A stretch of 64,000 nucleotides of DNA from Rhizobium sp. SSA_523. GTDB lineage: Bacteria > Pseudomonadota > Alphaproteobacteria > Rhizobiales > Rhizobiaceae. The notes beneath the pieces were generated by a model. That model saw nothing but the letters and a program-made list of their open reading frames with translations, was not told the origin of the DNA and searched no databases. The stretch covers positions 163,820 to 227,819 of the forward strand of contig NZ_CP129380.1 of assembly GCF_030435705.1 (NCBI RefSeq). Reading direction: 5' to 3'. Below are positions 1-9,656 of the stretch, piece after piece. The position numbers were made by a program, and so were the translations under genes. The stretch's first letter is position 1. Each line of letters opens with the position of its first letter.

Positions 1-2
1 AT

Positions 3-785
<783 letters not shown>

Positions 786-786
786 T

Positions 787-836
787 TGGGGAATTTTACT
801 TCGGCACTTCTGGGGAAAATTCACGCGGCATTGACA
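787..836 (+). repeat. Right terminal repeats of the istB-bearing IS21 element
   Basis: Two similar blocks lie 24 bp apart, TGGGGAATTTTAC at 787 and TGGGGAAAATTCACG at 811, followed by GCGGCATTGACA. Repeated terminal transposase-binding blocks are typical of IS21 ends. The element ends at about 834-836, where it cuts the DinB gene. Confidence 0.65.
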
Positions 837-1108
837 TCGTCGAGCTCCGTCCACCAACGTTGCAGCTTGGCGACCGTACAAGCGGTTCTGGGATCGCTGT
901 AACGGAGCGACCAGTCGATGCGAAACGTCACGAACGACCGGATGTAAACGAATTGGATCTGGCCGTGCTCCTCGCATAGTGCGCCTAACGTCAGGTTGTC
1001 TCCCGGAAGCCGGAACTGTAGGTCTTCCTCGGTTAAGAGCTCGAGGAGATCGTAACGCAAACTCTGAGTCGCGCGGAGAGGAAACTCATCCGAGATTAGG
1101 CAGTTCAT
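837..1108 (-). pseudogene. DinB-family protein, C-terminus removed by IS21 insertion
   Basis: About 90 residues of an N-terminal four-helix DinB-like domain remain (LRATQSLRYDLLELLTEEDL, then LGALCEEHGQIQ). DinB proteins are usually about 150-170 residues. Reading then runs into the IS21 end near base 836 and stops at 821. The likely start is the ATG at 1108, with AAGGG about 9 bases upstream; a GTG at 1117 is the alternative. It lies downstream of and co-oriented with the cupin gene, so the two may once have formed an operon. Presumed non-functional. Confidence 0.6.
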
Positions 1109-1152
1109 TCGTTTCACCCTTCACCCTCGCGTCGTCAAGCGTGCGAGCCCGT

Positions 1153-1530
1153 TTAGGCACCTAGGCGCTTCAGGTTCGACACGGTCCGATCGCTGACGCT
1201 TTCGCCGGTGTTTAGGGTGGAGGCCGGTTCGAACATCAGCACCACCGGTTCCAGGCTCAGCGATCGCGGCCGGTGCTCGACCCCGCGGGGCACGACCAGG
1301 AACTCCCCCTCGCCGAGTTCAACCACGCCGTCGCGAAAATCGATGGCGATGCGCCCGCGGATTACCAGGAACGCTTCGTCCTCGCGCGCATGGGAGTGCC
1401 AGTCGAACTCCGCGCCGAACTTGGCGACCTTGACCTGCGCGTCGTTGACGTCGGCGACGACATGCGGATCGAAGACCATCGCGATCTGCCTGTCGACCGC
1501 CGCCAATATGTCGATCTTTTCGGGGACCAT
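1153..1530 (-). CDS. Small cupin-domain protein
   Basis: A 125-residue single-domain cupin. The motif HSHAREDEAFLVIRG (near residue 45) supplies the first metal-binding set (two His and a Glu), and GEFLVVPRGVEHRP supplies the last His. Such small cupins bind a divalent metal; their substrates are mostly unknown. The ATG at 1530 has GAGGAG 8 bases upstream, which fixes the start. The longer open frame upstream of it is read-through of the adjacent IS3 element and is not part of the gene. An IS21-type end lies about 45 bp upstream, so the native promoter is probably lost or replaced. Confidence 0.8.
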   Translation of the reverse strand: MVPEKIDILAAVDRQIAMVFDPHVVADVNDAQVKVAKFGAEFDWHSHAREDEAFLVIRGRIAIDFRDGVVELGEGEFLVVPRGVEHRPRSLSLEPVVLMFEPASTLNTGESVSDRTVSNLKRLGA

Positions 1531-1575
1531 AACTTCACTCCTCTGTTGAGGCGGTGGCCTCCGCCTGTATTGGTT

Positions 1576-1603
1576 TGTTGATTTGCGCTGAGAACTGACC
1601 CGG
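1576..1603 (+). repeat. IS21-type terminal repeat (left end type)
   Basis: The sequence begins TGTTGATTTGCGCTGAGAAC and ends CTGACCCGG. Close relatives occur at 3225-3250 and 33931-33959 (reverse) and at 37300 (forward, in front of istA). This identifies it as the end of an IS21-family element whose body is missing. It abuts the IS3-family element at 1604. Confidence 0.6.
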
Positions 1604-3210
1604 GGGGGTGCGGATAAAAAGTTGGACTGCTTCATAAGTTCAGGCCGAGGCTCTGACGATACTCGACCGGGCTGAGCGAGCCTAGCGATATCTTGATGCG
1701 CTTCTCGTTGTACCAGCGGATGTAAGCATCCACCTCGGTGACGAACTGTTCGATCGTGATGGTTTTCCAATCTCGTGGATAGAAGAGTTCCGTTTTCAAC
1801 CGGCCGAAGAAGCCTTCGCATGCAGCGTTGTCTTGTGAGCAGCCCTTCCGGGACATTGAGCGAACCATCTGCGCGTTGCTGATCCGTGTTAGCCAGCCGG
1901 GCCAACGATAATGAGCTCCGCGATCGGAATGTATGATTGGCCGGTCCTCCCTGTTGGTCACGGTCCTGATGGCTGCATCCAGCATGGTATTGACGAGACC
2001 CGCATCTGGTTGCGTTCCAATCGCGAACTGATTACCATGCCGTCGAAGCAGTCGATGATGGGCGAGAGGCACACCTTCCCGGCCGGGATCTGGAACTCGG
2101 TGATATCCGTCAGCCATTTTACGTTCGGCGCTTTTGCATGGAAGTCGCGATTGATCAGGTTCTCGGGCGCCGGGCTGATTTCTCCCAGATATGATCCAAA
2201 CCGCCGTCGACGCGGCCTGGCGACGACCAACTGCTCTTGCTTCATCAAACGCTGCACAACCTTTTCCGAGATTGTCACGTTCTGCCTGGCCAGCGACGCC
2301 TGCAATCGGCGATAGCCGTAGCAGCGACGGTTTGCTTCGAAGATTTCCGCAAGGCTGTGACGAATGGCGGCATACTTGTCTGCCAGACACATGCGTGTGC
2401 GATGGTAAAAGTAGGAGCTCCGGGCAATTCGGAGCTGGGCCAGCAGCTCTGGCAAGCGATAAACTTCCTTCAGGGCGTCAATCAGCTGTGTCTTCTCCCG
2501 ATTGCTCAGGATCTGCAGATCGACGCCCAGGTCTTTTTTTATGAGTTCGTTGGCCTTCTTCAGGAGATCATGCTCAAGTTGCAACTGGCGGATATCACGC
2601 TGCAGGACTTCAAGCTGTCGCTCGAGTTCATCACGTTCAGGCACCTTGGAGTTCGCTTTGCGGCGTTTCATGGATGATGGGGCCTCATGACCGAGAAGCT
2701 GGTCCTTCCAGCTGTACAAGGTCGGCCTTGAGACGCCCAGTCGGTCAGCTACCTGTTGTGCGGTTTCATCTCCACCGTATAGCCCGATGACACCAGCCTG
2801 CCGAACATCCTCGCTATAACCCGGATGCCATGACCGACCGACCATCGATGTTTGCGTCTCCGGAAACGCCTCACGAACCCAAGCGGTCAGTGTTCCTCTT
2901 CCAGGATAGCCGAGCGCCCTCATCGTCGCGGAGATGCAACGATCATGGGTGCGAAAGTGCTCAAGTGCGGCCTGCTTTTGGGCCTCGGAGAATTTCGGTG
3001 CTCGAGCTACCGCCTGAACACGCAAGTCGCGGTTCTCGACGTACTCCCGGTACCAGCCCTTCAGCGCATTCTTTGTAGGATAACCCAACTGCCGAATGGT
3101 CGCGTTAAGTCGCTTGCCCAGCCTGAGATACAGCTCGACCGCTCGAAGTCTGTCTGCGTAGGAATACATGAACTACCTCCTTGGTGGTCCAAGCTTTCGT
3201 CCGCACCCCC
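1604..3210 (-). mobile_element. IS3-family element, copy A (frameshifted)
   Basis: A 1607-bp element bounded by imperfect inverted repeats GGGGGTGCGGAYRAAAASTT. It is near-identical to copy B at 32324-33930, which lies in the opposite orientation. Both flanks are IS21-type ends, but they belong to different neighbours (the cupin region on the left, norB on the right). No matching target duplication is seen, which suggests recombination after insertion. Confidence 0.85.
1632..3169 (-). pseudogene. IS3-family transposase, frameshifted (copy A)
   Basis: The first 403-codon frame (3169 down to 1958) carries two helix-turn-helix regions, a leucine-zipper-like stretch (LQLEHDLLKKANEL) and the start of the integrase core (NVKWLTDITEF, first catalytic Asp). 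The second frame continues the core (RPIIHSDRGAHY, second Asp; then ACEGFFGRLKTELFY with the Glu) and ends at 1632. The frames part at the region FDGMVIS, where homologues continue in one frame, so there is a net one-base change. No slippery heptamer was recognised there. Copy B carries the same lesion. The ATG at 3169 follows AAGGAGGTAGTTC. Confidence 0.75.
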
Positions 3211-3250
3211 TATCCCGCGATCCCGGGTCAGCTCTCAGTGCAAATCAACA
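3211..3250 (-). repeat. IS21-type terminal repeat (right end) abutting norB
   Basis: CCCGGGTCAGCTCTCAGTGC followed by AAATCAACA is the reverse complement type of the repeat at 1576. The norB coding fragment begins at the next base, so an IS21 insertion or deletion created the norB truncation. Confidence 0.55.
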
Positions 3251-3613
3251 CTCGCTTTCTTTGGCGCCTATGTGATGCTCAACCTCGCGATCATGGCCTA
3301 TGCCATTCCGGAAATGCGGGGCCGCCAGCCCTACAATCAGTGGCTCTCGATCATCAGCTTCTGGATGATGTGCATGGCGGTGTCGGTGATGACCTTCGCG
3401 CTTACCTTTGCCGGTGTGCTGCAGGTGCATCTGCAGCGCGTGCTGGGTGAAAGCTACATGGCGGTGCAGGACCAGTTGGCTCTGTTCTACTGGGTGCGTC
3501 TCGGCTCCGGCGTGGTTGTGCTGGTCTCTGCCCTGATATTTGTCTGGGCGGTCTTGATGCCGGGCAAGGAAAAGGCTCCTGCATTTGGCGGCTATGCCGA
3601 ACCTGCCGAGTGA
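3251..3613 (+). pseudogene. norB: Nitric oxide reductase large subunit NorB, 3' fragment
   Basis: The last roughly 120 codons of cNOR subunit B remain. NorB is a membrane haem b/FeB protein that reduces NO to N2O. The preserved segment includes LTFAGVLQVHLQRVLGESYM and VQDQLALFYWVRLGSG, both characteristic of the NorB C-terminus, and two to three transmembrane helices. Everything upstream (catalytic His ligands, most of about 450 residues) is replaced by IS DNA. A terminator-like hairpin and a norQ fragment follow, in the usual norCBQD order. There is no start codon, so it is not functional. Confidence 0.85.
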
Positions 3614-3620
3614 CGTTTCT

Positions 3621-3655
3621 GCCCCGCCTGCCTTTCCTGAGGCGGCGGGGCTTTC
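3621..3655 (+). terminator. Hairpin between norB and norQ remnants
   Basis: GCCCCGCC pairs with GGCGGCGGGGC around a 12-base loop, followed by TTTCT. It may act as an attenuating or partial terminator in the ancestral nor operon. Confidence 0.5.
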
Positions 3656-3679
3656 TCCGACCATGCAAGGATCAGTCCC

Positions 3680-3913
3680 ATGAATATCATCGCCCGCAAT
3701 CTTGAACCTGAAATCCCGGCCTATTCCCCTCTGGGCAACGAATGCCTTGTATTTGAGACCGCCTGGACGCGGCAATTACCGCTCCTCCTCAAGGGGCCGA
3801 CAGGCTGCGGCAAGACCCGCTTTGTCAGCCATATGGCTGAAAAACTTGGCCTGCCCCTCACCACCGTATCCTGCCATGACGATCTTGCCGCAGCCGATCG
3901 TTTCGCTGCATGA
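3680..3913 (+). pseudogene. norQ: NorQ/CbbQ-type AAA+ ATPase, 5' fragment
   Basis: The first 77 codons of NorQ, a MoxR-like AAA+ ATPase needed to mature nitric oxide reductase. The Walker A motif GPTGCGKTRFV (near residue 38) and SCHDDLAAAD match the family. Reading stops at 3913 just after this motif, whereas NorQ is normally about 265 residues. The sequence beyond has no nor homology that I can see. With norB it marks a deleted denitrification locus. Confidence 0.8.
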
Positions 3914-4014
3914 TAACGCGGACTGGCCTGAGGCATCACCGGACCAAGCCAAGGTTCCGGAGCCAGCCGAGGATATGGTCATCAAGGCAAAACACCAAGC
4001 TGACTGTGCGCCGA

Positions 4015-4287
4015 CTAATGATCCTCGCTGCCTTGAAACATCTCAGCCGTTATGGTCGGGGCAACCGCCTCCAGGACAGTGACTGTCACGAGAAGTTCGC
4101 CGTCGGCGCCCGCAATCTGGATGCCGTCAACGTCGAGATCGAGCCCATTCATAAGGCGCTCACTGACGATCTCGCGTAGGGCTCTGATGGCGACCGTCTT
4201 CGCGCTTGTAAGGTCAGGATAACTTGAACCCTCGGAATCGTGGACGACGCCGTCCGGTACGATAAGGTGCAGGAAGAACTGTGGCAT
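4015..4287 (-). CDS. DUF6894-like small protein
   Basis: 90 residues. The N-terminus MPQFFLHLIVPDGVVHDSEG and the AKTVAIRALREIVSERL segment match the DUF6894 type, common in multiple copies in rhizobia (short beta-hairpin start, then an alpha-helix). The function is unknown. There is no obvious operon partner. The upstream 240 bp contains no gene that I can support. Confidence 0.65.
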   Translation of the reverse strand: MPQFFLHLIVPDGVVHDSEGSSYPDLTSAKTVAIRALREIVSERLMNGLDLDVDGIQIAGADGELLVTVTVLEAVAPTITAEMFQGSEDH

Positions 4288-4525
4288 GATCTACGGCCTG
4301 TTTCTTGTTGACGAACAGGCATATCAGCCAAAGGTTCCGTAAAGATTGTTGCAGCAGTCATCACACGCTTGTGGACTGACGCAGGATCATGATCTTCCCA
4401 CGAAGAAGGGATGGGACCGCCGTGTGGGGGGCGTTAGATAAACTCACGGCGATCCCGTGCCGACCGAACATCGGCACTGCATCCTGACGCGGCGGTGCCG
4501 AACTGTCCATAAGGAAACGGCAACG

Positions 4526-4741
4526 TCACCTACGGCGTGGCCAGTCAAAGAAGTCGTAAAAGTAATACGCTGACAGGGTCAGCAAAACAAGGTGTATCCA
4601 TGCGCACACGTGAAGCGCGCTTACGGAGCCGGTCAGCGCGCTATGCGCCGACAGGCACAGAGAGACTAGCGGCAGTCCGACAAATACAAGAGCGAACAGC
4701 GACACGATCAAAATGGCAAGACAGGTGCGGAACGTGGACAT
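4526..4741 (-). CDS. Small predicted membrane protein
   Basis: 71 residues from the ATG at 4741 (MSTFRTCLAILIV). Two hydrophobic segments are visible: residues about 5-30 (ILIVSLFALVFVGLPLVSLC) and about 45-63 (AWIHLVLLTLSAYYF), followed by a charged end DWPRRR. The family is not recognised. A 14-codon longer start at 4783 is possible. The ribosome binding site is weak for both starts, so the call is tentative. Confidence 0.4.
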   Translation of the reverse strand: MSTFRTCLAILIVSLFALVFVGLPLVSLCLSAHSALTGSVSALHVCAWIHLVLLTLSAYYFYDFFDWPRRR

Positions 4742-5084
4742 ACCCCGCGTTGTGCAATTTCTTTGAGGCATTGTCAGCGTCAATCTTAGTTAATGGTTAA
4801 TTAACAGGAAGGCAGGACGATGAACGACACCTGACTTTAGCATAGTGAGTATCAATACGTTCATGGCCTGTTCACTCAGCGTTCGCACTACGTGTCGACC
4901 TAAACCAAAATTGGTGGGCTAAGATTAGTAGCCGCCGATACCGGCAGGAACACCACTGCGCAACGTGCGTCACAAGGGGCGGATCTTGGCCAAGCGCCCC
5001 ATCATCTATCCAGCTCACCCATCTGAGTGATGACAGCGAAGAAGAATCGGGGCTAGAGTCGCGCGTCAACTTAGAGGAGATTTT

Positions 5085-5462
5085 ATGCGCAATGTCATAC
5101 TCGCTTTCATGCTTGCAGTTGCAGCCGCAATTGGTGTGTCGTTGACGCCGGCGGTAGCTGCTCAGAAGAAGACGCAGTCTCAAGCAAGCGCCTGGGACGG
5201 CACGTGGTCCGGGATGAGCAGCGCAGGTGGACGGACTACAGTAAAGATTGCCGGCGGAAAAGTCACATACTGGACTAACAACGGTTTTGCTCGTCCCAAG
5301 GCAACCGGAACCGCAAAAGGGAATAGCGTCAGCCTCGATGACAACAACGGCTGGAAAGCGACAATGACGATGCAGGGCGAAAGCAAGGCTCGCATTACAG
5401 CTGCAGGCATGGGCAACAACGGCAAGCCAGCAAAAAACACCGCAGTGCTGACAAAGCGGTAA
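5085..5462 (+). CDS. Secreted hypothetical protein, 125 aa
   Basis: The signal peptide is clear: MRNVILAFMLAVAAAIGVSL, then TPAVAAQ, with likely cleavage after AVA (near residue 25). The mature part of about 100 residues is basic and rich in Gly, Thr, Lys and Asn, with beta-type spacing (WDGTWSG, GGKVTYWTNNG, GWKATMTMQGE). This suggests a small periplasmic beta-barrel or lipocalin-like fold, which is inference only. The start follows GAGGAG by 6 bases. It appears to be monocistronic. Confidence 0.65.
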   Translation: MRNVILAFMLAVAAAIGVSLTPAVAAQKKTQSQASAWDGTWSGMSSAGGRTTVKIAGGKVTYWTNNGFARPKATGTAKGNSVSLDDNNGWKATMTMQGESKARITAAGMGNNGKPAKNTAVLTKR

Positions 5463-5851
5463 GTCGCAGAGCGGGCGTTGGTGACCGGTGCCGGCGCCCT
5501 CAGATCATGATCCGTTACCGGCTAGGTATTTGCGACGCTCACGTACAACGCGACGCATCCATCATCAGCACCAGATCGCTGGAATTGTTCACGGGGCTAG
5601 ATGCAGCAATTCGGCCAATTCGAATTCACCGTCCGCTGTCTGGAAAAGCAGTTGTCTGCCCAGATTAAGTAGATGCTGGCACAATAAGGTCGCCGGTATT
5701 GCCCTATCTGCGCTGCTTGGCTCAAAGGCGCCCTTACGTCAACAGTGCGCCCGTTAGTAAGTCGGCGCGCCGGTGGATCAAGAGCTGCACCACTGACAAT
5801 ACTTGATTCGGCAACTCGGATGGCCCACCCGCATTGCCGTTGAGCTTGATA
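5463..5851. other. No gene recognised
   Basis: 389 bp between the secreted protein and the NHLP precursor. Short open frames here lack ribosome binding sites and family resemblance. No clear terminator or repeat was found. Confidence 0.4.
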
Positions 5852-6178
5852 TCACGGTAGATTTTTTTTCAGTACGACGCTTCCTGCAATGGGCTTAATA
5901 AGTGTGAGCAAGTGGTTTAAAGAGAACCCACCCGAGACTGCATCGAGTTCATCTTCTAACAGTTCTCCGCTTGGACTAGGCAGGACCACCACCATTTCGC
6001 CCGGCTTTTCCGTGACGATTTGCAGCTTGAGTTCAGACGGCATGTCGAATCCGAAGGCCGCCTTAATGGCTTGAATCGGTTGTTCCGAGAGCTGAGCCCG
6101 GAACGCCGGGTCCGTCGCTGCCCTGGCCCGGATTGCGCCCTCAAAGGCAGCACGTGCGTCCATTGCACTGTCAGTCAT
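5852..6178 (-). CDS. NHLP-type RiPP precursor peptide (nitrile-hydratase-like leader)
   Basis: 108 residues. The leader resembles the nitrile hydratase alpha subunit: AAFEGAIRARAATDPAFRAQ, then a LKLQIVTEKPGEMVVVLPSP strand region, and it ends GELLEDELDAVSGG, the classic double-Gly export/processing site of NHLP leaders. The core after GG is about 24 residues, hydrophobic then basic (starting FSLNHLL, ending VVLKKNLP), with no Cys and few Ser/Thr. The ATG at 6178 has AAGGAGA 7 bases upstream. Family knowledge: such leaders are trimmed and exported by NHLM-type peptidase/ABC transporters, often after core modification. No such enzyme is in this window, so the gene is an orphan here. Confidence 0.8.
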   Translation of the reverse strand: MTDSAMDARAAFEGAIRARAATDPAFRAQLSEQPIQAIKAAFGFDMPSELKLQIVTEKPGEMVVVLPSPSGELLEDELDAVSGGFSLNHLLTLIKPIAGSVVLKKNLP

Positions 6179-6676
6179 CGTCTTCTCCTTGAACGTTTCT
6201 CGGCAGTCCCGTCGTGGCCGCCCTGGTCTTTGCAAACTTGGCATGCGGCGGCCTCACTGGCGCATATGTGGAACTAATCACCGCTGGCAGACCAAGCAAG
6301 GCGCAGGCGATGCTGAAACTCGGCGAATTCTGGGCTGACTTCGATTTAGTAACTGTAGGTTTAATCAGCTCCTAGTGCTGCTTCATGGCATTATTCGTCG
6401 CGGATGTTTGGGTGTCCATCCCCTGAACGCCCGCCTCATCGACCGAGGATGGCGCCACCTGGGAGCGGAAGTGTCCGCAATACTGCAGCAGGGTAGCTAT
6501 GCCGGCACATGCGTCACCATCGTGCCAAGCCACGACCGCCTGGACCCGATCTTCGGCCTCATGCGGCTGATCTTTTCGTTCCTGCAGAAGACAAGCCCGG
6601 TCTTATAGCACTACCGTTCAATCAGGGCCGTGGCCAAAGTGCCAACCATCGGCGCGCGGTCGCTCTCGCAGACCAT
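6179..6676. other. No confident gene; possible short coding fragments
   Basis: A 53-codon plus-strand frame (GTG at 6214 to TAG at 6375) reads like a membrane-peptide piece (VAALVFANLACGGL). A further frame runs from 6375 to 6608. Neither has a convincing ribosome binding site or recognised family. They may be scraps of an ancestral RiPP locus or chance. Confidence 0.3.
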
Positions 6677-6700
6677 TGAAAAGGCCGCCGATTGGCAGCC
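6677..6700 (-). terminator. Terminator downstream of the chemoreceptor gene
   Basis: On the minus strand GGCTGCC-AATC-GGCGGCC is followed by TTTTC, about 32 bp beyond the stop of the chemoreceptor gene. Confidence 0.6.
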
Positions 6701-6731
6701 TTCTGTCTTGTTTTCCTTTATCTGTCCAAGC

Positions 6732-8687
6732 TCAGAACTCCTGCCAATCGTCTTTAACCGCAGCTGCGGTTGCCGCCACGCCACGTCCACCAAAAGCCCT
6801 GGAAATCTTGCTGACCATGGATCTTGGCGCCGAAGGCACAGAAGCATTGGCCGATGCAGTGCCAATCAACGCTGGTCTGTGCGAGCCGGTTGCATCGCTC
6901 GGCGATGTGCCCAACTTGAAATGAGACACCAGCTCACGCATACGGTTTGCTTCATTGGCTAGTGTCGCCCCGGCGGCACTGGCTTCCTCCACCATGGCCG
7001 CATTTTGCTGCGTCACCTGATCCATCTGATTGACTGCCCGGTTCACCTCCGAAAGTCCGACAGATTGCTCGCGTGCAGACGTTGCTATGGCATCCATATG
7101 TTGGTTGATGGTCACGATATAGCCCTCGATTTTCTTCAGGGCCTCGCCTGTTTCGCTTACCAGCTTAACACCGGTCTCGACCTCAACCGTGGACTTGCTG
7201 ATGAGGCTCTTGATTTCCCGAGCGGCCTGAGCCGACCGTTGTGCAAGTTCGCGCACTTCCTGGGCGACGACAGCAAAACCTTTCCCTGCCTCACCAGCGC
7301 GAGCGGCTTCCACACCTGCGTTCAGGGCGAGGAGATTCGTCTGGAAGGCGATATCGTCGATTACGCCGATGATATTGGAGATCTGGCCCGACGATTCTTC
7401 AATCCGACCCATTGCATTCACGGCGTTGGCCACAACACCACCCGATTGGCGTGCTCCTTCGTTTGCCTGCACGGCGACAGCGCGTGCCTCTTCTGCTCGT
7501 TTTGTGGAGTTCGCGACATTGGTCGTGATCTGGTCCAAGGCGGCAGCCGTTTCCTCAAGTGATGCCGCCTGTTGCTCGGTGCGTTTGGACAAGTCATCCG
7601 CGCTTGCACTGATCTCTCTCGATCCGCCGTCAATAGCGTGCGTCGCCTGAGCCACTGTCGATAGGGTCTGCCGCAGCTGTTCGATGGCGAGGTTGAAGTC
7701 CTTGCGCAAGCCTTCAAAGTCCTGTGCAAATGATTGACTGAGCTGGACAGACAGATTTCCCGATGCCAGTTCCTTCAGGCCTTCAGCGAGGCTCTGAGTG
7801 GCCTGGCTCATTTCTTCAGCCCGAATGCGATCCTGCTCGGCAGTCCGACGTTGCTGCTCTTCGGTCAGGTGGCGCTGGCTTTGTGCCTCACCCTCAAGTC
7901 GCTTTGTCTCAATGGCGTTCCTGCGGAAAACATCCACGGCAGCAGCCATGTCACCAATTTCATCGGCGCGACCTTCGTATGGGATCGGCGTGTGCACATC
8001 GCCCGAAGCGAGGTTTTTCATTGCGTCGGTGATAGTCTGGATTGGCTTGGCAATGCCTGCGATCGCAAACCAAATGGATCCGCTTATGCACACAGCGGCA
8101 AAAACCAGAAGCGCAAGTGCTACGTACAGCGACGTGTTGAAGTCTTCCTGACCATCGGCGAAAGATTGGCTCGCGCCTCTCTCGTTGATACCGATGAGCT
8201 TACTCAATCCTTCGTTGATGCTTACGGCGAAGGGTTTCAGGTCAACAAAGACCATCCGTTCAGCTGTGAGATCGTCTCCGGCCAATGAAGCCGCACGCAA
8301 CTGCTCCGCCAACTTATCATATTGGGCAAAGGTAGTGCGAAGGTTCTTAACCACTTCGAGTTCAGCCGGAGTGACCGCAAGCCTTTCATAATCTGTAAGT
8401 GCCTGCAAATACGCTGAACGAGCGTTCTGGACGTCGGCCTCCGCCAGGTCTTGTGCGGCCTTGGTGCTGGCGATGACATGCCCTCTCCAAGCGAGCCGCA
8501 TATCCGTAAATGCGTTGTCAGCTGTTTTTGCCAAACCGAGACTTGGCATCCAGTTGCCGGCAATGTCCTCGGTGCTTCTGTTGATCTCTACCATTTTCGA
8601 AAGGGTAAAAGCGGCAAAGCCGACGAAAATGAAGCCAATGGTCGCAAATGCAATTGTAAGTGCAGTCTTTATTTTGGGGCGTGTCAT
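6732..8687 (-). CDS. Methyl-accepting chemotaxis protein (membrane, 4HB type)
   Basis: 651 residues from the ATG at 8687 (MTRPKIKTALTIAF). TM1 is about residues 8-30. A periplasmic helical sensor follows to about 185, then TM2 about 188-210 (LYVALALLVFAAVCISG), a HAMP domain, a long linker and the cytoplasmic signalling domain with the hairpin tip IIGVIDDIAFQTNLLALNAG. The protein ends DWQEF, resembling the C-terminal pentapeptide that tethers CheR/CheB in some receptors. It would signal through CheW/CheA, which are not encoded here. The ligand is unknown. A 13-codon longer start at 8726 is possible; neither start has a strong ribosome binding site. It is distinct from the receptor at 46170. 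Confidence 0.9.
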   Translation of the reverse strand: MTRPKIKTALTIAFATIGFIFVGFAAFTLSKMVEINRSTEDIAGNWMPSLGLAKTADNAFTDMRLAWRGHVIASTKAAQDLAEADVQNARSAYLQALTDYERLAVTPAELEVVKNLRTTFAQYDKLAEQLRAASLAGDDLTAERMVFVDLKPFAVSINEGLSKLIGINERGASQSFADGQEDFNTSLYVALALLVFAAVCISGSIWFAIAGIAKPIQTITDAMKNLASGDVHTPIPYEGRADEIGDMAAAVDVFRRNAIETKRLEGEAQSQRHLTEEQQRRTAEQDRIRAEEMSQATQSLAEGLKELASGNLSVQLSQSFAQDFEGLRKDFNLAIEQLRQTLSTVAQATHAIDGGSREISASADDLSKRTEQQAASLEETAAALDQITTNVANSTKRAEEARAVAVQANEGARQSGGVVANAVNAMGRIEESSGQISNIIGVIDDIAFQTNLLALNAGVEAARAGEAGKGFAVVAQEVRELAQRSAQAAREIKSLISKSTVEVETGVKLVSETGEALKKIEGYIVTINQHMDAIATSAREQSVGLSEVNRAVNQMDQVTQQNAAMVEEASAAGATLANEANRMRELVSHFKLGTSPSDATGSHRPALIGTASANASVPSAPRSMVSKISRAFGGRGVAATAAAVKDDWQEF

Positions 8688-9275
8688 CAGGACTTGCTCG
8701 GAAAACCCCACTCCTGGGCCAAACATCAGGCGGAAGCGGGAAGGCGCCGCCTTTCATACGCGGGTCTTTAAAATTAGCGTTTCATGATTGACATTGAGTA
8801 AAGCGGCGGCAGCAGGCGGCCAAAGTAATTCTTAGAAATTGCCGGCAAGTCTCCCTCCCGGCATGCCCCTGCAACGGGTGGCTGCGGCCGTGAGGCGGCA
8901 ATGACGGGCTTTGATCGGCGTCTCTCCCCATCTGCAATCCCAAGTGGCTCATCGCCACACCCCAGGCCTGGCAGGCAGCGGCTACCTGGCAGACAATATG
9001 ATCCAAGACAATGAATGAGATTACTCAGTTCACCAGCATCCGGCCTGGTTCCTTGCCGGCTGCTTACCTCGGCGGCACGCATCAGTTCGCCGAGCGGGCG
9101 GCATCGCTCCTCGAGCAAATCCCGCACGCGCCATCTATTCCGACCTTGCGTCGGAATGGGCGGCGTCTTTTTTCGGCGATCGTTGATCCCGAAGACCAAG
9201 GTTATCGACGACAGGTCCGGCGACGTGGCGACACTCTTGAAGGCGCTAAACTTCAACTTCAGCCGATCAGCGCTT
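8688..9275. other. No gene recognised
   Basis: 588 bp upstream of the chemoreceptor. It includes a small hairpin, TTCCGAC-CTTGC-GTCGGAA, near 9140-9158, followed closely by a T run. The overlapping open frames on both strands have no recognisable family and are treated as chance. Confidence 0.35.
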
Positions 9276-9656
9276 TGAACCGCACCGGGTTTGCCGGAGG
9301 CTCCAACTTCTGAGAAAGTGGAGCCATTATGAGCAAGACAACGAATAAGTTTTCACCTGAAGTCCGTCAACGTGCCATTCGTATGGTGCTGGATCACGAA
9401 GCCGAGCACCCTTCGCGGTGGGCTGCCGTTTCATCTATTGCGGCCAAGATCGGCTGCTCGCCCGCCACGCTGCATGAATGGGTGAAGAAGACCGAGGTCG
9501 ACACCGGCAAACGAGCAGGCCTGCCGAGCGACGTGGCCGAGAAGATGAAGGCTCTGGAGCGTGAGAACCGCGAGCTTCGTCAAGCCAACGAGATATTGCG
9601 CAAGGCGTCTGCTTATTTCGCCCAGGCGGAGCTCGACCGCCCCTTCAAGCGATGAT
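9276..9656 (+). mobile_element. IS3-family remnant: left end plus orfA only
   Basis: A left terminal sequence beginning TGAACCGCACCGGGTTTGCC lies 53 bp before orfA. The element stops just after the orfA stop codon. No orfB follows, and the next sequence belongs to a nuclease gene on the other strand. Confidence 0.7.
9329..9655 (+). CDS. IS3-family OrfA (helix-turn-helix), element lacking OrfB
   Basis: 108 residues with the HTH_Tnp_1 pattern: [20 protein letters not shown], then [18 protein letters not shown], and a C-terminal leucine-zipper stretch [20 protein letters not shown]. It ends [12 protein letters not shown], a normal OrfA end. OrfA binds IS ends, and transposition needs the frameshifted OrfAB. 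Without OrfB it cannot transpose, but it could still bind related ends. It is the insertion that cut the Mrr-like gene. Confidence 0.85.
   Translation: MSKTTNKFSPEVRQRAIRMVLDHEAEHPSRWAAVSSIAAKIGCSPATLHEWVKKTEVDTGKRAGLPSDVAEKMKALERENRELRQANEILRKASAYFAQAELDRPFKR

Noticed and set aside
1153..1905. 250-codon frame covering the cupin
   Set aside because: The first half is out-of-frame reading of the IS3 transposase; the ribosome binding site and homology start at 1530.
1958..3169. Programmed frameshift in the IS3 copies
   Set aside because: No slippery heptamer seen, and the break lies inside the integrase core instead of between OrfA and OrfB; treated as decay, though not fully excluded.
3225..3250. 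IS21-type ends at 1576-1603 and 3225-3250 as a MITE
   Set aside because: The same blocks occur next to istA and istB remnants, so they are IS21 ends and not a separate miniature element.
9011..9313. Plus-strand 100-codon frame before the orfA remnant
   Set aside because: It runs into the IS terminal sequence, has no ribosome binding site and no family.
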